Origin: Pycnococcus provasolii
Taxonomy: Eukaryota; Chlorophyta; Pseudoscourfieldiophyceae; Pseudoscourfieldiales; Pycnococcaceae
Length of the DNA stretch: 64,000 nt
Reading direction: 5' to 3'
Assembly: GCA_938743325.2 (NCBI GenBank)
Contig: OW568870.1
Location: forward strand, 496,001-560,000
Every line of letters begins with the position of its first letter. Positions within the stretch are counted from its first letter, which is position 1. Positions 28,682-38,299 of the stretch are shown here, one piece after another. The notes below the pieces were generated by a model that was not told the origin of the DNA, ran no database searches, and worked only from the letters and a program-made list of their open reading frames with translations. The position numbers and the translations under genes were made by a program.

Positions 28682-30760
28682 ATGGCCGCCGCATCTGCCC
28701 CGTCGTCGACTCCTGCGTCAGGCGCTCCGGCTCCTCCTGCTCCGGCTCCTGCTGCGGCTCCAGGTGGAGCTCCCGCTTCAGGTGCGGCTGCTGCGAATGG
28801 GACTACGGGGGCATCAGCAAATGCCCCGGCGGCTGCCCCGGCGGCGTCTGGGAACGGGGCGGCGCCTGGAGCGGGTGCCGCTGCCGCAGCCTCAGGATCC
28901 TCCGCCGGCTCGTCGCTGTACGTCGGTGACCTCGAGTTGACGGTTGGCGAGGCGACGCTCTACGACGTCTTTTCGCAAATTGGACCCGTCGTCTCCATCC
29001 GCGTCTGCCGAGACCTCATCACGCGCCGCAGCCTCGGGTACGCGTACGTCAACTACTCCAACGCGAACGACGCGCAGCGCGCCATGGAAATTCTCAACTT
29101 TCAGTCCGTCGCGGGAGGAAAGCCGTGCCGCATCATGTTCAGCAACCGCGACCCGTCGCTGCGCAAGAGCGGGGCGGGCAACATCTTCGTGAAAAACCTC
29201 GACAGGGAGATTGACAACAAGACGCTCCACGACACGTTCGCAGCCTTTGGCACCATCCTCAGCTGCAAGGTGGTGTGCGACAGCAGCAACGTCTCGAAGG
29301 GGTACGGTTTCGTTCAGTTCGAGGGGCAGGAGTCCGCGGACCAGGCTATCGAGACGGTGAACGGCAACCTCCTGCTCGGAAAGCAGGTGTTCGTCGGGCC
29401 GTTCGTTCGTCGCGCCGAGCGCGAGAAGGATGGCGTCAAGTTCACGAACGTCTACGTGAAGAACATCGGCGAACAACACGACGAGGAATCGCTCGGCGTT
29501 ATCTTCGGCGAGTTTGGCACCGTCACCTCCGTCGCCGTCATGCGCGACGAGGATGGAAAGAGCAAGTGCTTCGGTTTCGTCAACTTCGAGGAGCCCGAAG
29601 CCGCTGACGCCGCGGTCCAGGCTCTCGACGGCAAGGAGGAGGAAGACAAGCAGTGGGTCGTCTGCCGCGCGCAGAAGAAGTCGGAGCGCGAGCAGGAGCT
29701 CAGGAAGAAGTACGAGGAGGAGCGCAAGGAGCGTGCCGAGAAGTACGCCGGCGCGAACTTGTACCTGAAGAACATGGACGACACCATCGACGACAACGAG
29801 CTGCGCAAGCTGTTCGCGGAGTACGGTACCATCACCAGCTGCCGCGTGATGCGTGACCCGAGCGGCGCATCCAAGGGATCGGGATTCGTGGCGTTCAGCT
29901 CGCCTGACGAGGCGACCAAGGCGGTCGACGCGATGAACGGCAAGCTCATCATGGGCAAGCCGCTTTACGTTGCTCTCGCGCAGCGCCGCGAGGAGCGCCG
30001 CGCGCGTCTTGCGAGCCAGTTCGCCGCCGGTGGACGGCCAGGTCAGGGACCGCCCGGACCTATGCCCCCGGGCATGTACGGCGCCCCCGGCGGCATTCCC
30101 GGTGCTCAGGTGTTCTACGGCCAGAATCCGGGCATGCTCGGACACCCCGGAGCGGCATACGGCTTCCAGGGCCAGATGATGGGCCTGCGTCCAGGCCAGC
30201 CTGGCATGCCGCAGTACTTCATGCCGATGGCGATGCAGCAGCGTCCGCAGGGACAGCGCCGTCGCCAGGGTGGTGCGGGCGGCGTGATGCCGCAGCAGCC
30301 GATGATGCCTGGCATGATGCCGATGATGGCGCCCCAGCGCCCGCGCCCGCCGGTCGGATCCGCGGCGCACATGGCTGCTGCGGCCGCGGCGGCTGTTTCC
30401 CAGCACGACGCCGCGGCTGCGGCTGCGGCTGCGGCAGCTGCGGCTGCGGCCGCCGCGGCTGTTGGCAACGGCCCGACGAACCTTGCGGCGCAGCTTGCGG
30501 CGGCGCAGCCCGAGCAGCGCCGCGCGATTCTCGGCGAGCAGCTGTACCCGCTTGTCGAGCGCCACGAGCCTTCGGCTGCAGCCAAGGTTACCGGAATGCT
30601 TCTCGAGATGGACCAGTCGGAGGTGCTTCACCTCATCGAGTCGCCCGAGGCGCTCAGCTCGAAGGTGCAGGAGGCTATGGCCGTGCTGCGCCAGGCTGGC
30701 CAGATGCCCGCGGGTGCGGCTGCTGCCGCGTCCGAGGGTGTCATCGAGGCGTCCGAATAA
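28682..30760 (+). CDS. PAB1: Cytoplasmic poly(A)-binding protein (PABP)
   Basis: 692 residues from the ATG at 28682 (CCATGG context). An Ala/Pro-rich head (1-76) is followed by four RRMs at about 78-155, 165-243, 252-336 and 357-439, each with RNP motifs (for example LGYAYVNY, KGYGFVQF, KCFGFVNF, KGSGFVAF). A Gly/Pro/Met-rich linker and a pure alanine run (~574-594) lead to the C-terminal MLLE domain (~600-675, GEQLYPLVE...KVTGMLLEMD...LLESPEAL-like). This is the classical PABPC layout: it coats mRNA poly(A) tails, joins to eIF4G and controls translation and deadenylation. The long alanine run and Ala-rich head are unusual and match the GC-rich codon use of this genome. Its promoter carries an inverted repeat. 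Confidence 0.97.
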   Translation: MAAASAPSSTPASGAPAPPAPAPAAAPGGAPASGAAAANGTTGASANAPAAAPAASGNGAAPGAGAAAAASGSSAGSSLYVGDLELTVGEATLYDVFSQIGPVVSIRVCRDLITRRSLGYAYVNYSNANDAQRAMEILNFQSVAGGKPCRIMFSNRDPSLRKSGAGNIFVKNLDREIDNKTLHDTFAAFGTILSCKVVCDSSNVSKGYGFVQFEGQESADQAIETVNGNLLLGKQVFVGPFVRRAEREKDGVKFTNVYVKNIGEQHDEESLGVIFGEFGTVTSVAVMRDEDGKSKCFGFVNFEEPEAADAAVQALDGKEEEDKQWVVCRAQKKSEREQELRKKYEEERKERAEKYAGANLYLKNMDDTIDDNELRKLFAEYGTITSCRVMRDPSGASKGSGFVAFSSPDEATKAVDAMNGKLIMGKPLYVALAQRREERRARLASQFAAGGRPGQGPPGPMPPGMYGAPGGIPGAQVFYGQNPGMLGHPGAAYGFQGQMMGLRPGQPGMPQYFMPMAMQQRPQGQRRRQGGAGGVMPQQPMMPGMMPMMAPQRPRPPVGSAAHMAAAAAAAVSQHDAAAAAAAAAAAAAAAAAVGNGPTNLAAQLAAAQPEQRRAILGEQLYPLVERHEPSAAAKVTGMLLEMDQSEVLHLIESPEALSSKVQEAMAVLRQAGQMPAGAAAAASEGVIEASE

Positions 30761-31265
30761 GCAAGCGACCCAAACGAATTTTTTTTGTGGTTGGGGGGGC
30801 TTGCTTCTTTTTGGTGGGGTTATAAACCGGCGGCGGAACTGGCGGATTTTCCGAACAATGTGGAGGGCGTGTGTGTGCGATTGACCGAGATCATCTGCAA
30901 TCATCAGCAAAAAATGGCCGAACAGAGAGAGTGCTTACAGACAGCAGAAAAAGACAACTTGAGAACAGCGACAGAGAGAGAGAGAGAGAGCAAAAAAAGA
31001 ACATAGCAAGCACATTACATTTTTGGTGTGGTGTGCAAATTTTTGGTGTGGCGTGGTGGTGTGGTGGAGTGGAGAGAGTGATTGGTGTGGCCTCAAAAAA
31101 ATTGGTTGCGGAGTGTGGATTTTTGTTGATGCACGTGCGCGCGAATATTTGTAATATATTCAAGATGCACACATCTAAATTTTCTTGGAAAACAGTTTTA
31201 CTAGTCTATCATAGCGAGTGCTTCTCCACCACCAAACCAATCACCAATATTTGGAATTTCCAAAT
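30761..31265. other. Convergent 3' intergenic region
   Basis: About 500 bp between PABP and a convergent gene. It holds T-rich and (GA)n runs (about 30973-30990) and repeated TTGGTGTGGTGTGG-type sequence (31021-31090). No gene seen. Confidence 0.45.
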
Positions 31266-32315
31266 TCAACAGTTGTTGCGGCTGCTGCTGCGACTTTTCA
31301 TCCACGCCCTGGTTGCACTCTCAAACACCACGCGTTCAGCCTGCCTTGCAACTGTCACCTCAGTCACGACATGAGCACGCAACGAACGCGTTTCACCGAG
31401 AAAACAGAACCCTTCTTCCTCGTTGTGCTCCTCGAGGCTTGGAAGACGCGTCGTCGTCGTTGTCGTCGTCGTCTTCTGCATTGATGCTGGATTCACTTTA
31501 TTGTCACAATCCTCGTCTACGTCGTCATCCAGGATACGGTACGGACGGCTCGTCTTGCGCGTAAATCGCATCGTCGCGGCGTTGCTGTTGTTGTAGCCGA
31601 GCTTCTCCAGCGACGACGACGACGACGAGCGCTTGCGCTTCACCGGCGTGTCAGCAGCAGCACCACCGCCATTTCTTTTCTCGTCACTGCCGACGTTCAG
31701 CCGCTCAGCCGCCGCGGCGAGAATGCGTGAAGCTGACGCCACCGTAGATGATGTGTTCGAGCGCTTCAACATCTTTCCATCTCGAACGTGCTTTTTCGAC
31801 GACGTGCGAAGCAGTGCCATCCTTTCCGCGTTCCAGATGGCGATGGCGACGTCCGGCGGCACGATGTCGCTGCCCGTCAGCGGCTCTCGCGTGCTTGTGG
31901 TTGGTGCTGAAAAATTGTTGTTTTTCAGCATGCGCGTCGCCTCCTCGATGGCGTGCACACCCGCGCTTGCGAGTTCTCTCGCGAGCATTGTTGCATCGTC
32001 CGCCCCGTCGTCGAGCAGATCTCGAGGCGACACGAGTGCGGAGACCATAGATTTGCTCTTTTGCAGCCTGGTCGTTTGCGACGAGGTGCACTGCAGAGGC
32101 TGCTCACATGCGTCGCCAGCGTCGTCGCCATTCTTCTTCGAGGCATCATCGGCGGATGGGAGCACGCTGACGGGCGATTTCTGCGATTTCTGAGAAGAAG
32201 GGGAAGGTCCATGTTGTGTGACATCATTTTTCACAGTCTCCTCGGACTCCTCCACACGCGGCGGCGAGCCTGACGCTGACGTCGTGACATCACGCAACAT
32301 CACCTTGGACACCAT
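31266..32315 (-). CDS. Unrecognised, probably nuclear, low-complexity protein
   Basis: 349 residues; I recognise no domain. It is rich in Ser, Thr, Asp and Ala with two strong basic clusters, notably TPVKRKRSSSSSSLEKL (~228-244), a good nuclear-localisation candidate with casein-kinase-like Ser runs. A helical stretch (about 100-175, LARELASAGVHAIEEATRML and IAIWNAERMALLRTSSKKHV) may be the only folded part. Near residue 290 is a run of eight Thr after MQK. The start is the first ATG of a clean frame, and codon use is like its neighbours, so I take it as a real gene. A poly-G/polypurine tract lies just upstream. It is convergent with PABP and follows SEC24 on the same strand. Confidence 0.62.
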   Translation of the reverse strand: MVSKVMLRDVTTSASGSPPRVEESEETVKNDVTQHGPSPSSQKSQKSPVSVLPSADDASKKNGDDAGDACEQPLQCTSSQTTRLQKSKSMVSALVSPRDLLDDGADDATMLARELASAGVHAIEEATRMLKNNNFSAPTTSTREPLTGSDIVPPDVAIAIWNAERMALLRTSSKKHVRDGKMLKRSNTSSTVASASRILAAAAERLNVGSDEKRNGGGAAADTPVKRKRSSSSSSLEKLGYNNSNAATMRFTRKTSRPYRILDDDVDEDCDNKVNPASMQKTTTTTTTTRLPSLEEHNEEEGFCFLGETRSLRAHVVTEVTVARQAERVVFESATRAWMKSRSSSRNNC

Positions 32316-32745
32316 GCTGATTGCTTGCTCGCTTGCTTGCTTGCTTGCTGTCCGTCCTCCGAAGTCACGGAAAATGATTGTTTTTTTTTATTTGGTCGCA
32401 GGGTTCGGTCGGGGGAGAGGAGGGGGGGGGGGGGGGGGGGGGCACACGTGAGCGTGAGCGTGTGGCGTGAAATCACGTATGTAGAGGGAAGGGAAGGGAG
32501 AGGGGAGGGGAGGGGTCGAGGGGAGGGGGAGGGGCGCAAGTGCGGAGGAAGGCCTTTACGAGGATTCGAGTCCTGAGCGACCAACGTCTTCTGGGAAAAA
32601 ATCTGATCGCAAAAAAGAGCAATGGGAAAGGGCTTGAATTTCTTCTTCAAATTCTATTGGAAAACTCAAACCCAAAAAAGTTTTAACGACTAGTTTTTGT
32701 TTGCCAACTTTTTCCCGTTACATTTCATTGAAATCATTTGATCTC
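32316..32745. promoter_or_regulatory. 5' flank with poly-G and GGGA tract
   Basis: Gap of 430 bp. It holds four CTTG units just upstream of the start codon (about 32328-32347), a G run of more than 20 at about 32421-32442, and a GGGA/GGGGA polypurine tract (32486-32535). These are candidate G-quadruplexes. No gene seen. Confidence 0.6.
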
Positions 32746-35700
32746 TCAGTGCCCGCCGCCGGCACTAGATGCGGGCTTCTGCATCGTCTGACGGTACAGC
32801 TGCGCAAGGTACTCGGCGTACGTCGCGCCGATCGACGCGCCGCTGCCAGGTGGCGCGTTCGCGTTGCCCGTACCTTCGCTCAGCAACCTGTCCTCAATCC
32901 AGAAGCCCTTCATCACGCTCGCCTCTGCAACCGTGCCCTGCACAACCACCAGCACCGGTGGCCGACGCCGGCTTCGACTCCGAACAGCCTCCACCATGCC
33001 GTGCACCTTCTTCGCCGTGTCCGTTCCCGTAGCTGCACCCTCCAAATACGCGAGCGACGTTGCGTCAGGTCCAGCCTGAGCACACAGCTCCTGCACAGCC
33101 GCTGGAGGTGCGGCGCTGCCCACCCAAATCACCAAGTTGTGGCCGAGAGCGCCGTCGCACAGGTAGATGCCACGCGGATCGAAGCACATCGCCGTCGCGG
33201 GCACCGTGCGAGGCCATCCCTGCGTCTCCACGCTGTCCGGAAGGGGCTCGTGCAGCGCGTAGATGGGCGGGTAGATCATGCGCATCGTATCCTCGACGCC
33301 AAGCGAACTCATCGCGTACAGCGCCGCGCAGCGACGCTCGACGTCGACGTCGCGCATGCCGCCTCTGAGCATCTCGCTCTTCGTCAGAGACAGGCTCATG
33401 ACCGGAGCAAACTTCAGGCTGCTGGGGAACACGAGCTGGTTGCTCGCCCTCAGCTGAGCCGCGTGCATGTGCCGGTACTCGCGCAGGCAGTCGACGAGAC
33501 GGCGGCTCGCGAGCTGGCGGCACTCCTCCAGCGTGCCCATCAGCGCCTTCTCCGCGCACAGGCGCGCGACAAGCGACATGCTCGCCGCCGCGTCGGCGTA
33601 CTTGTACATCGACGCCATGTCGGAGACGACGGGAACGCCGAGCGTGTGCACGCGGATGCGCCGCTCGCCCATGTTGTTCGTGTACAGCAGCGCGCACTGG
33701 AAAGACGCCTGCGAGTTGGTCAGCGCGCCCTCGTCGTGCGAAATCTGCACGGCGTAGCCCTTGTCCGCGTCGCACGACGGGAGCGCGAGCAGGTCCGTCG
33801 ATCGCACGAAGAAGTGGCCGTGGAATGCGCTGATGCGAAGTCCTCGGCTCGAGCGGATGCGCATCACGCCCTCCCACGCCGTGTAGCGCTTCAGGTTGTG
33901 GTGGATGTCGTGCCGCAGCGACTCGCCGTGAACGTCGGCGCGGAACGACGCGTAGTGGCAGAGAGTTCCACCCGTGTACCTGCTCAGCGTCGAAAGGCTC
34001 GCGACGTCGACGGAAGCGCCGTGCGAGGGGCAGCAGTACAGGTCCACGCCCATCTGCGTGCGGCTGAACTCCGCCGCCATCTTCTTGTACCAGCTGTCGC
34101 CCGGGCATCGAGGAAGGTGCTCCTTGTCCGTGCCGTACGCACCCGCCTGGTCGCGAGGCGTCACCTTGCCCGCGCCGACGCTGGGCATGTTCGACACGAA
34201 CGTGCACACCTTACCTCCGACGTGGCTGGCAGTGAGGAAAGCCGCCTGCATCGCGGGGCCGAACGCGCACTGCAGATCGCGCTGGTTCGGCTGTGCGTCC
34301 GTATTCCCCGCGCCGTGCATCGCGGGCAGCGCATCCAGAAGGCCCATGACCAGCTCCTTGTTGTCGCTGAGATTCACGAGCAGGTCGTCCGGCTGCGGCA
34401 GGAACGGGTCGGCGGTGTCCGTGACAACGCACATCGTCGGAGTGCCGCTCTTGCCCCGAAGCGGGTAGTAGTGCAGGTCCGCGGCGTACGTCAGGATGCC
34501 AACCATCACGCGACCGTCGCCCGAGGCTGCGAGCTCGTCGATCGCGTCGCGAATGCTGCGCGAAGCCGACTCCACGAGCCCGCTCGAGCACGCCGACAGG
34601 CTGACGTCGATCACGAACACGTACGCGGGCGGCATCGGCGCGCGCGTCATGTACTCTGCCGTCGCCACGTACTCCACCGTTCCCTGGCACAGCTCCGGGC
34701 GCTCGAACTTGTCCCTTCGCTGACCATTCGCGTCAAGCGCGCAGTAGTAATCAACAGGAACGTCGTTCAGCAGAAGGCAGTTGTTGCATCGCCACCGCCG
34801 TCCGCCGTCGCAAAACACGGCGAACGGGTTGATGTACGTGCGGCATCGCCGGCATCGCACAATGCCGCTGGCGCCGAATGTGACGACGGGCACGTCGCCG
34901 TTGCCTGTGTCGCCGAGCGGCTGCACGACCATGCCGAGCGGGAGACCGTATCGCGGCACCATGTTTGGTGACGAGGGAATGGCGCCGCACGTGATGCGCA
35001 TCACCTTCGGGCTGCACGATCCCTCGAGCACCACCGGCGCGGCAAGCGGCGGATTTGGGTCAGGCGCTGGTCGTGGCAACGTCGCGGGGTCCAAGCCCGT
35101 TCCGTCTGGCGCCGATCCCGGGCCCGTCATGGGTGCGGCACCTGGCCGCGGCGGCATCGTCGAGGTGGACCCAGGCCCGCCGATGGACAGCGACTCGAAC
35201 TGGTCGAGAACCTGCTGCTGTGCCGCCTGCCCTTGTATTTGTCCCGGCATCGCCGGCGGAGCCGCTGCCGCGGCGGTGGCTGTTCCAAACGCGGGCGGTC
35301 CCGCAAGTCCCTGAGGGCCGGGAGGCGGCGGCGGCGCGGACATCTGCTGCATTTGGGCGGACGGCGGTCCTGGCGGTGGGGGCGCCATGCCCGCTCCCGG
35401 CGGCGGTGGCGCCATGCCCGGCTGCATAGGCATCCCCGGCGGTCCTGGCGGTGGTGGCGCCATCATGCCTCCCGGCGGCGGTGGCGCCATGCCCGGCTGC
35501 GTGGGCATCTGCGGCGGCGCCATCATGCCTCCCGGCGGTGGCGGTGGCGGCTGTTGTCCAGGAATCGGAGGTGGCGCCATGCCCGGCGGTCCGGGCGGCC
35601 TCGTCGCCATCGGCGGCGGCGGCATGGCGCCTGGCTGCATCATGCCAGGCTGCTGCTGCTGCATGGGTGGTGGCGGCATCATGCCCGCTCCCGGCGGTGG

Positions 35701-35844
35701 TCCAGGTGGTGGCGGTTGTTGTCCTGGCATCATCATCGCGCCAGGCTGCATGGGCGGCACCATCATGCCTGGTTGCCCCATGGCTCCTGGAGGACCAGGT
35801 TGCTGCCCCATGCCCATCCCAGGTGGTGGCGGCGGAGGTTGCAT
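32746..35844 (-). CDS. SEC24: COPII coat subunit SEC24
   Basis: 1,032 residues. A Pro/Gly/Met-rich N-terminal tail (1-~190) is followed by the Sec24 core: zinc finger with IVRCRRCRTYINPF and WRCNNCLLLNDVP (~328-360), vWA-like trunk with PPAYVFVIDVSLSACSSGLVESA, then PGDSWYKKMAAEFSRTQMGVDLYCCPS, the beta-sandwich with a TGGTLCHY segment, helical part, and gelsolin-like end (DGALGHNLVIWVG). Sec24 is the cargo-selecting subunit of the COPII coat at ER exit sites, pairing with Sec23. The Met-Pro-Pro-Gly repeats in the tail come from GGCGGC/CCTCCC tandem DNA. The start is the first ATG. Its 5' flank is shared with the divergent tRNase Z gene. Confidence 0.96.
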   Translation of the reverse strand: MQPPPPPPGMGMGQQPGPPGAMGQPGMMVPPMQPGAMMMPGQQPPPPGPPPGAGMMPPPPMQQQQPGMMQPGAMPPPPMATRPPGPPGMAPPPIPGQQPPPPPPGGMMAPPQMPTQPGMAPPPPGGMMAPPPPGPPGMPMQPGMAPPPPGAGMAPPPPGPPSAQMQQMSAPPPPPGPQGLAGPPAFGTATAAAAAPPAMPGQIQGQAAQQQVLDQFESLSIGGPGSTSTMPPRPGAAPMTGPGSAPDGTGLDPATLPRPAPDPNPPLAAPVVLEGSCSPKVMRITCGAIPSSPNMVPRYGLPLGMVVQPLGDTGNGDVPVVTFGASGIVRCRRCRTYINPFAVFCDGGRRWRCNNCLLLNDVPVDYYCALDANGQRRDKFERPELCQGTVEYVATAEYMTRAPMPPAYVFVIDVSLSACSSGLVESASRSIRDAIDELAASGDGRVMVGILTYAADLHYYPLRGKSGTPTMCVVTDTADPFLPQPDDLLVNLSDNKELVMGLLDALPAMHGAGNTDAQPNQRDLQCAFGPAMQAAFLTASHVGGKVCTFVSNMPSVGAGKVTPRDQAGAYGTDKEHLPRCPGDSWYKKMAAEFSRTQMGVDLYCCPSHGASVDVASLSTLSRYTGGTLCHYASFRADVHGESLRHDIHHNLKRYTAWEGVMRIRSSRGLRISAFHGHFFVRSTDLLALPSCDADKGYAVQISHDEGALTNSQASFQCALLYTNNMGERRIRVHTLGVPVVSDMASMYKYADAAASMSLVARLCAEKALMGTLEECRQLASRRLVDCLREYRHMHAAQLRASNQLVFPSSLKFAPVMSLSLTKSEMLRGGMRDVDVERRCAALYAMSSLGVEDTMRMIYPPIYALHEPLPDSVETQGWPRTVPATAMCFDPRGIYLCDGALGHNLVIWVGSAAPPAAVQELCAQAGPDATSLAYLEGAATGTDTAKKVHGMVEAVRSRSRRRPPVLVVVQGTVAEASVMKGFWIEDRLLSEGTGNANAPPGSGASIGATYAEYLAQLYRQTMQKPASSAGGGH

Positions 35845-36346
35845 CCTTAGAGGCCTATAAAGACTACCAATGATCTTTCACAAACACAAGTACTCACACG
35901 AGTAAACAACCAACAACACACTATACAGCACGCACAAGGCTGAAAGTCCCGTGATCTGCTTCGAGCGAGTTCTCGAGATGCGACAAATGAATAATAGGGG
36001 GCAGGGGAGAAACCCGCGCAAAAGAAAGACCCGCGCGCAAAAGGCTGAAAAAGGGGGAGGGAGACCGCGTGATTTCGGACAACGCACAGGCCTGGCACAA
36101 AGAAACAAAGGGGCCTTGGAGGAGGGTTTTGCAGGGAACGCTCCCCCTCCCCTCCCCCATGCCCTTGGGCTTTTCTTGGCTCGTTCTTAGGTCACTATAG
36201 AAACTTCTACAACAGGATAGTTGCATTTTGTTTTCGGGGTTAGGTTTGGGGTTGGGATGGTTTGGTTAGGGGTTACCGTCAGGTGTTACCGTCTTGTTTT
36301 TGTTTGGTGAGTAGTACTTAATCAATCGGTTGATGGGGGACGTTGT
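35845..36346. promoter_or_regulatory. Divergent promoter (SEC24 / short tRNase Z)
   Basis: About 500 bp with a degenerate telomere-type block (GGTTAGGTTTGGGGTTGGG, 36238-36256) 90 bp upstream of the plus-strand gene and a purine-rich stretch (36001-36065). Nothing coding seen. Confidence 0.45.
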
Positions 36347-37750
36347 ATGCGTCACATCGTTGTAGGCACGCGCACAACGACACGTCTTTGCGTGTCGTCT
36401 CAGCTTGTATTTGCTGGAGCACGCATACAACAACAACAACAACAACACTTTTCAAGTCTAAAAGATCAACGCTACTTCGTAGCGTCGAGACGAACAAACA
36501 GGCGGAGCACGTCGTCGTCATCAATATCATCATCATCATCGTCTTTTCTCGCATCGTCGTTGTCTTTCTTTCGTAGTGGTAGCAGACAACAACAGTCGTT
36601 AAAGCAGTCGTCATCATCCAAAACTGTCAACGCTCCGCTCGCAAGGGATCACCACCCCGCGGGGCAAGGGAAAAACAACAACATGACGACGCCTTCTAAC
36701 ATGCCTGAAAGCAACGAAAATATCGCAGACCAGCTCGCTCGGGGGAACCAACCAGCCATGTTGGCGGGACACAAGTACGAAGCCATCAGTGTCGGCGGAT
36801 TCGAAACGTGCCACATGTTTCCCAGCCTGAAACTGTGCTTCGACATCGGAAGATGTCCTCAAAAGGCGATTGCCGCCAACAACCTGCTGCTCACGCACAC
36901 GCACCTCGACCACGTGGGTGGAATCTTTGCATACGTTGCAAGCAGGGGCATGCTCGGCCTTGAACCGCCGACGGTTGTCGTTCCGCCGGGAACGAGCACG
37001 AAAATACGCGCCGCCATGGACGCCGTGTCGGCACTCGATGGGTGCCAAATGGAGGCGACACTTGTCGAACTCAGCCCGACATCCGCGGAAGGCGTGATGC
37101 TTTCCAACGGACTGATCGTGCGAGCATTCTTCACAAGTCACCCCGTCGTCAGCCAAGGGTACGTCGTTTACCGCAGCAAGAGCAAACTCAAGGAGGAGTT
37201 TCGAGGCCTTGACCAGAAGGATATTGCCGCGCGTGCAAGGAGCGGCGTGAAGGTGAACGAGGCTTACGAGGTCCCGCTTGTTAGCTTCACGGGTGATACC
37301 GACGTGCGCTTCCTTCAGCCAATCGTGGGCGACATAAGCGACATCGGCGACGGCGACGAGGACGACGTCGCATCCCACAGACACTATCGCGACGACGTTG
37401 ACGGAGAGACTGCGTCGCCGAGCGATCGACACGACACGCGCGCCGTGCAGACGCTTCGTGATGCTCTAATGGCAGACGCCTTCCTCTGCGAGTGCACGTT
37501 TGTCGACGACAGCGTGAAGCGCGCAGATGCGCTCGCTTTTGGTCACATGACGTACCAGGACATCGTGGCACATCGTGAGTGCTTCACAAAGTGTCGCCAC
37601 CTCGTTTTGACTCACTTCTCCGCGCGGTACAGGGCGCAAGAGGTTCGCGACGCGTTGCAGGAGCGCCTACCTACGGACGTTTGGGAGCGCTGCATTCCGT
37701 TGCTAAGGCAATTTTCTGAGAGCAGCAAGGACAACGCGTCGTCAAAGTAA
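36347..37750 (+). CDS. Short-form tRNase Z (plant TRZ1/2-like), probably organellar
   Basis: 467 residues from 36347. Residues 1-~110 are rich in Ser, Arg, Gln and His with few acidic residues, a likely transit peptide; an internal ATG at 36683 (MTTPSNMPESNEN) would give a 355-residue form without it. The metallo-beta-lactamase fold follows: CFDIGRCPQKAI, motif II LLLTHTHLDHVGG (~179-191), VSFTGDTDVRFL (motif III/IV Asp), a CECTFVDDSVKRA segment and LTHFSARYRAQEV. The order and spacing match plant short tRNase Z, which cuts the 3' trailer from pre-tRNA. I see no flexible arm with the usual Gly/Pro-rich pattern. It pairs functionally with the long-form enzyme at 47459. Confidence 0.88.
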   Translation: MRHIVVGTRTTTRLCVSSQLVFAGARIQQQQQQHFSSLKDQRYFVASRRTNRRSTSSSSISSSSSSFLASSLSFFRSGSRQQQSLKQSSSSKTVNAPLARDHHPAGQGKNNNMTTPSNMPESNENIADQLARGNQPAMLAGHKYEAISVGGFETCHMFPSLKLCFDIGRCPQKAIAANNLLLTHTHLDHVGGIFAYVASRGMLGLEPPTVVVPPGTSTKIRAAMDAVSALDGCQMEATLVELSPTSAEGVMLSNGLIVRAFFTSHPVVSQGYVVYRSKSKLKEEFRGLDQKDIAARARSGVKVNEAYEVPLVSFTGDTDVRFLQPIVGDISDIGDGDEDDVASHRHYRDDVDGETASPSDRHDTRAVQTLRDALMADAFLCECTFVDDSVKRADALAFGHMTYQDIVAHRECFTKCRHLVLTHFSARYRAQEVRDALQERLPTDVWERCIPLLRQFSESSKDNASSK

Positions 37751-37786
37751 GTGTATTGAAAGTCGACTTTATGTAAAACTTAAACA

Positions 37787-38299
37787 TCAGCTTGAAGCGT
37801 TTTCCACCGGGTTTGGTTTTTGCTGCTGTCTTGTCGCCGCTGCTTCTGTCTCCATCTTTACTCTGCGGTTGAGCTCGCGCTCGAGCGCGTCGTTTCGTCT
37901 GCGCAGAGCAGTGAGTTCTTCCGCCAAATGAGCCGTCACGCTTTTCTGTTCGACAGCGAGCACCTCGCACTCCATGAGCGCTTGTCTCAGTTGCGCCCCG
38001 ACGCGCGCACGGCGTTCGCCCTGCGAGCGCGCCTGTGCCTTCGTTCCAGGCGCCATGATTCCCCAGAGTTGCGCCTCTCCCCTTTGGTCCCTTGCAAACT
38101 TCCTGCTAATTTTGTCATCGAGCGGCGGTGGGAAGTCGGGTATTCCGTGCGGTCCTGGGAAGTGGCTGTTTCTGACGATGAACGGGTTCGGGTGCCCCTG
38201 GTGTTTCTGTCTCGTGGAACCTCCGACATGTAAGTGGTAGACGGCGAACGCGAACGCGTCACTGGAGTCGTAGCGCGACTGCGGGAGTGCGCACGCCAT
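37787..38299 (-). CDS. Small coiled-coil protein, family not recognised
   Basis: 170 residues. The first ~85 contain a Pro/His-rich segment (RNSHFPGPHGIPDFPPPLDDKISR) that looks like a conserved folded or binding region; the rest is a Glu/Arg/Ala-rich coiled coil (about 95-155, ECEVLAVEQKSVTAHLAEEL). I do not recognise the family. The frame has a plain ATG, uses codons like its neighbours and sits in a tight convergent pair, 36 bp from the tRNase Z stop, so I take it as real. The 5' flank is shared with glucosidase II beta. Confidence 0.6.
   Translation of the reverse strand: MACALPQSRYDSSDAFAFAVYHLHVGGSTRQKHQGHPNPFIVRNSHFPGPHGIPDFPPPLDDKISRKFARDQRGEAQLWGIMAPGTKAQARSQGERRARVGAQLRQALMECEVLAVEQKSVTAHLAEELTALRRRNDALERELNRRVKMETEAAATRQQQKPNPVENASS

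Noticed and set aside
28892-30910. 672-codon minus-strand frame antisense to PABP
   Set aside because: Antisense shadow: composition dominated by Arg, Leu, His and Val; no domain.
32550-32600. tRNA-like B-box word (GGATTCGAGTCC) near 32562
   Set aside because: Only the T-arm-like word is present; no D-arm, anticodon stem or acceptor pairing could be formed around it.
32701-34971. Long plus-strand frame antisense to SEC24
   Set aside because: Rich in Arg, His, Val and Ala, typical of an antisense shadow of a GC-rich gene; SEC24 on the other strand explains the open frame.
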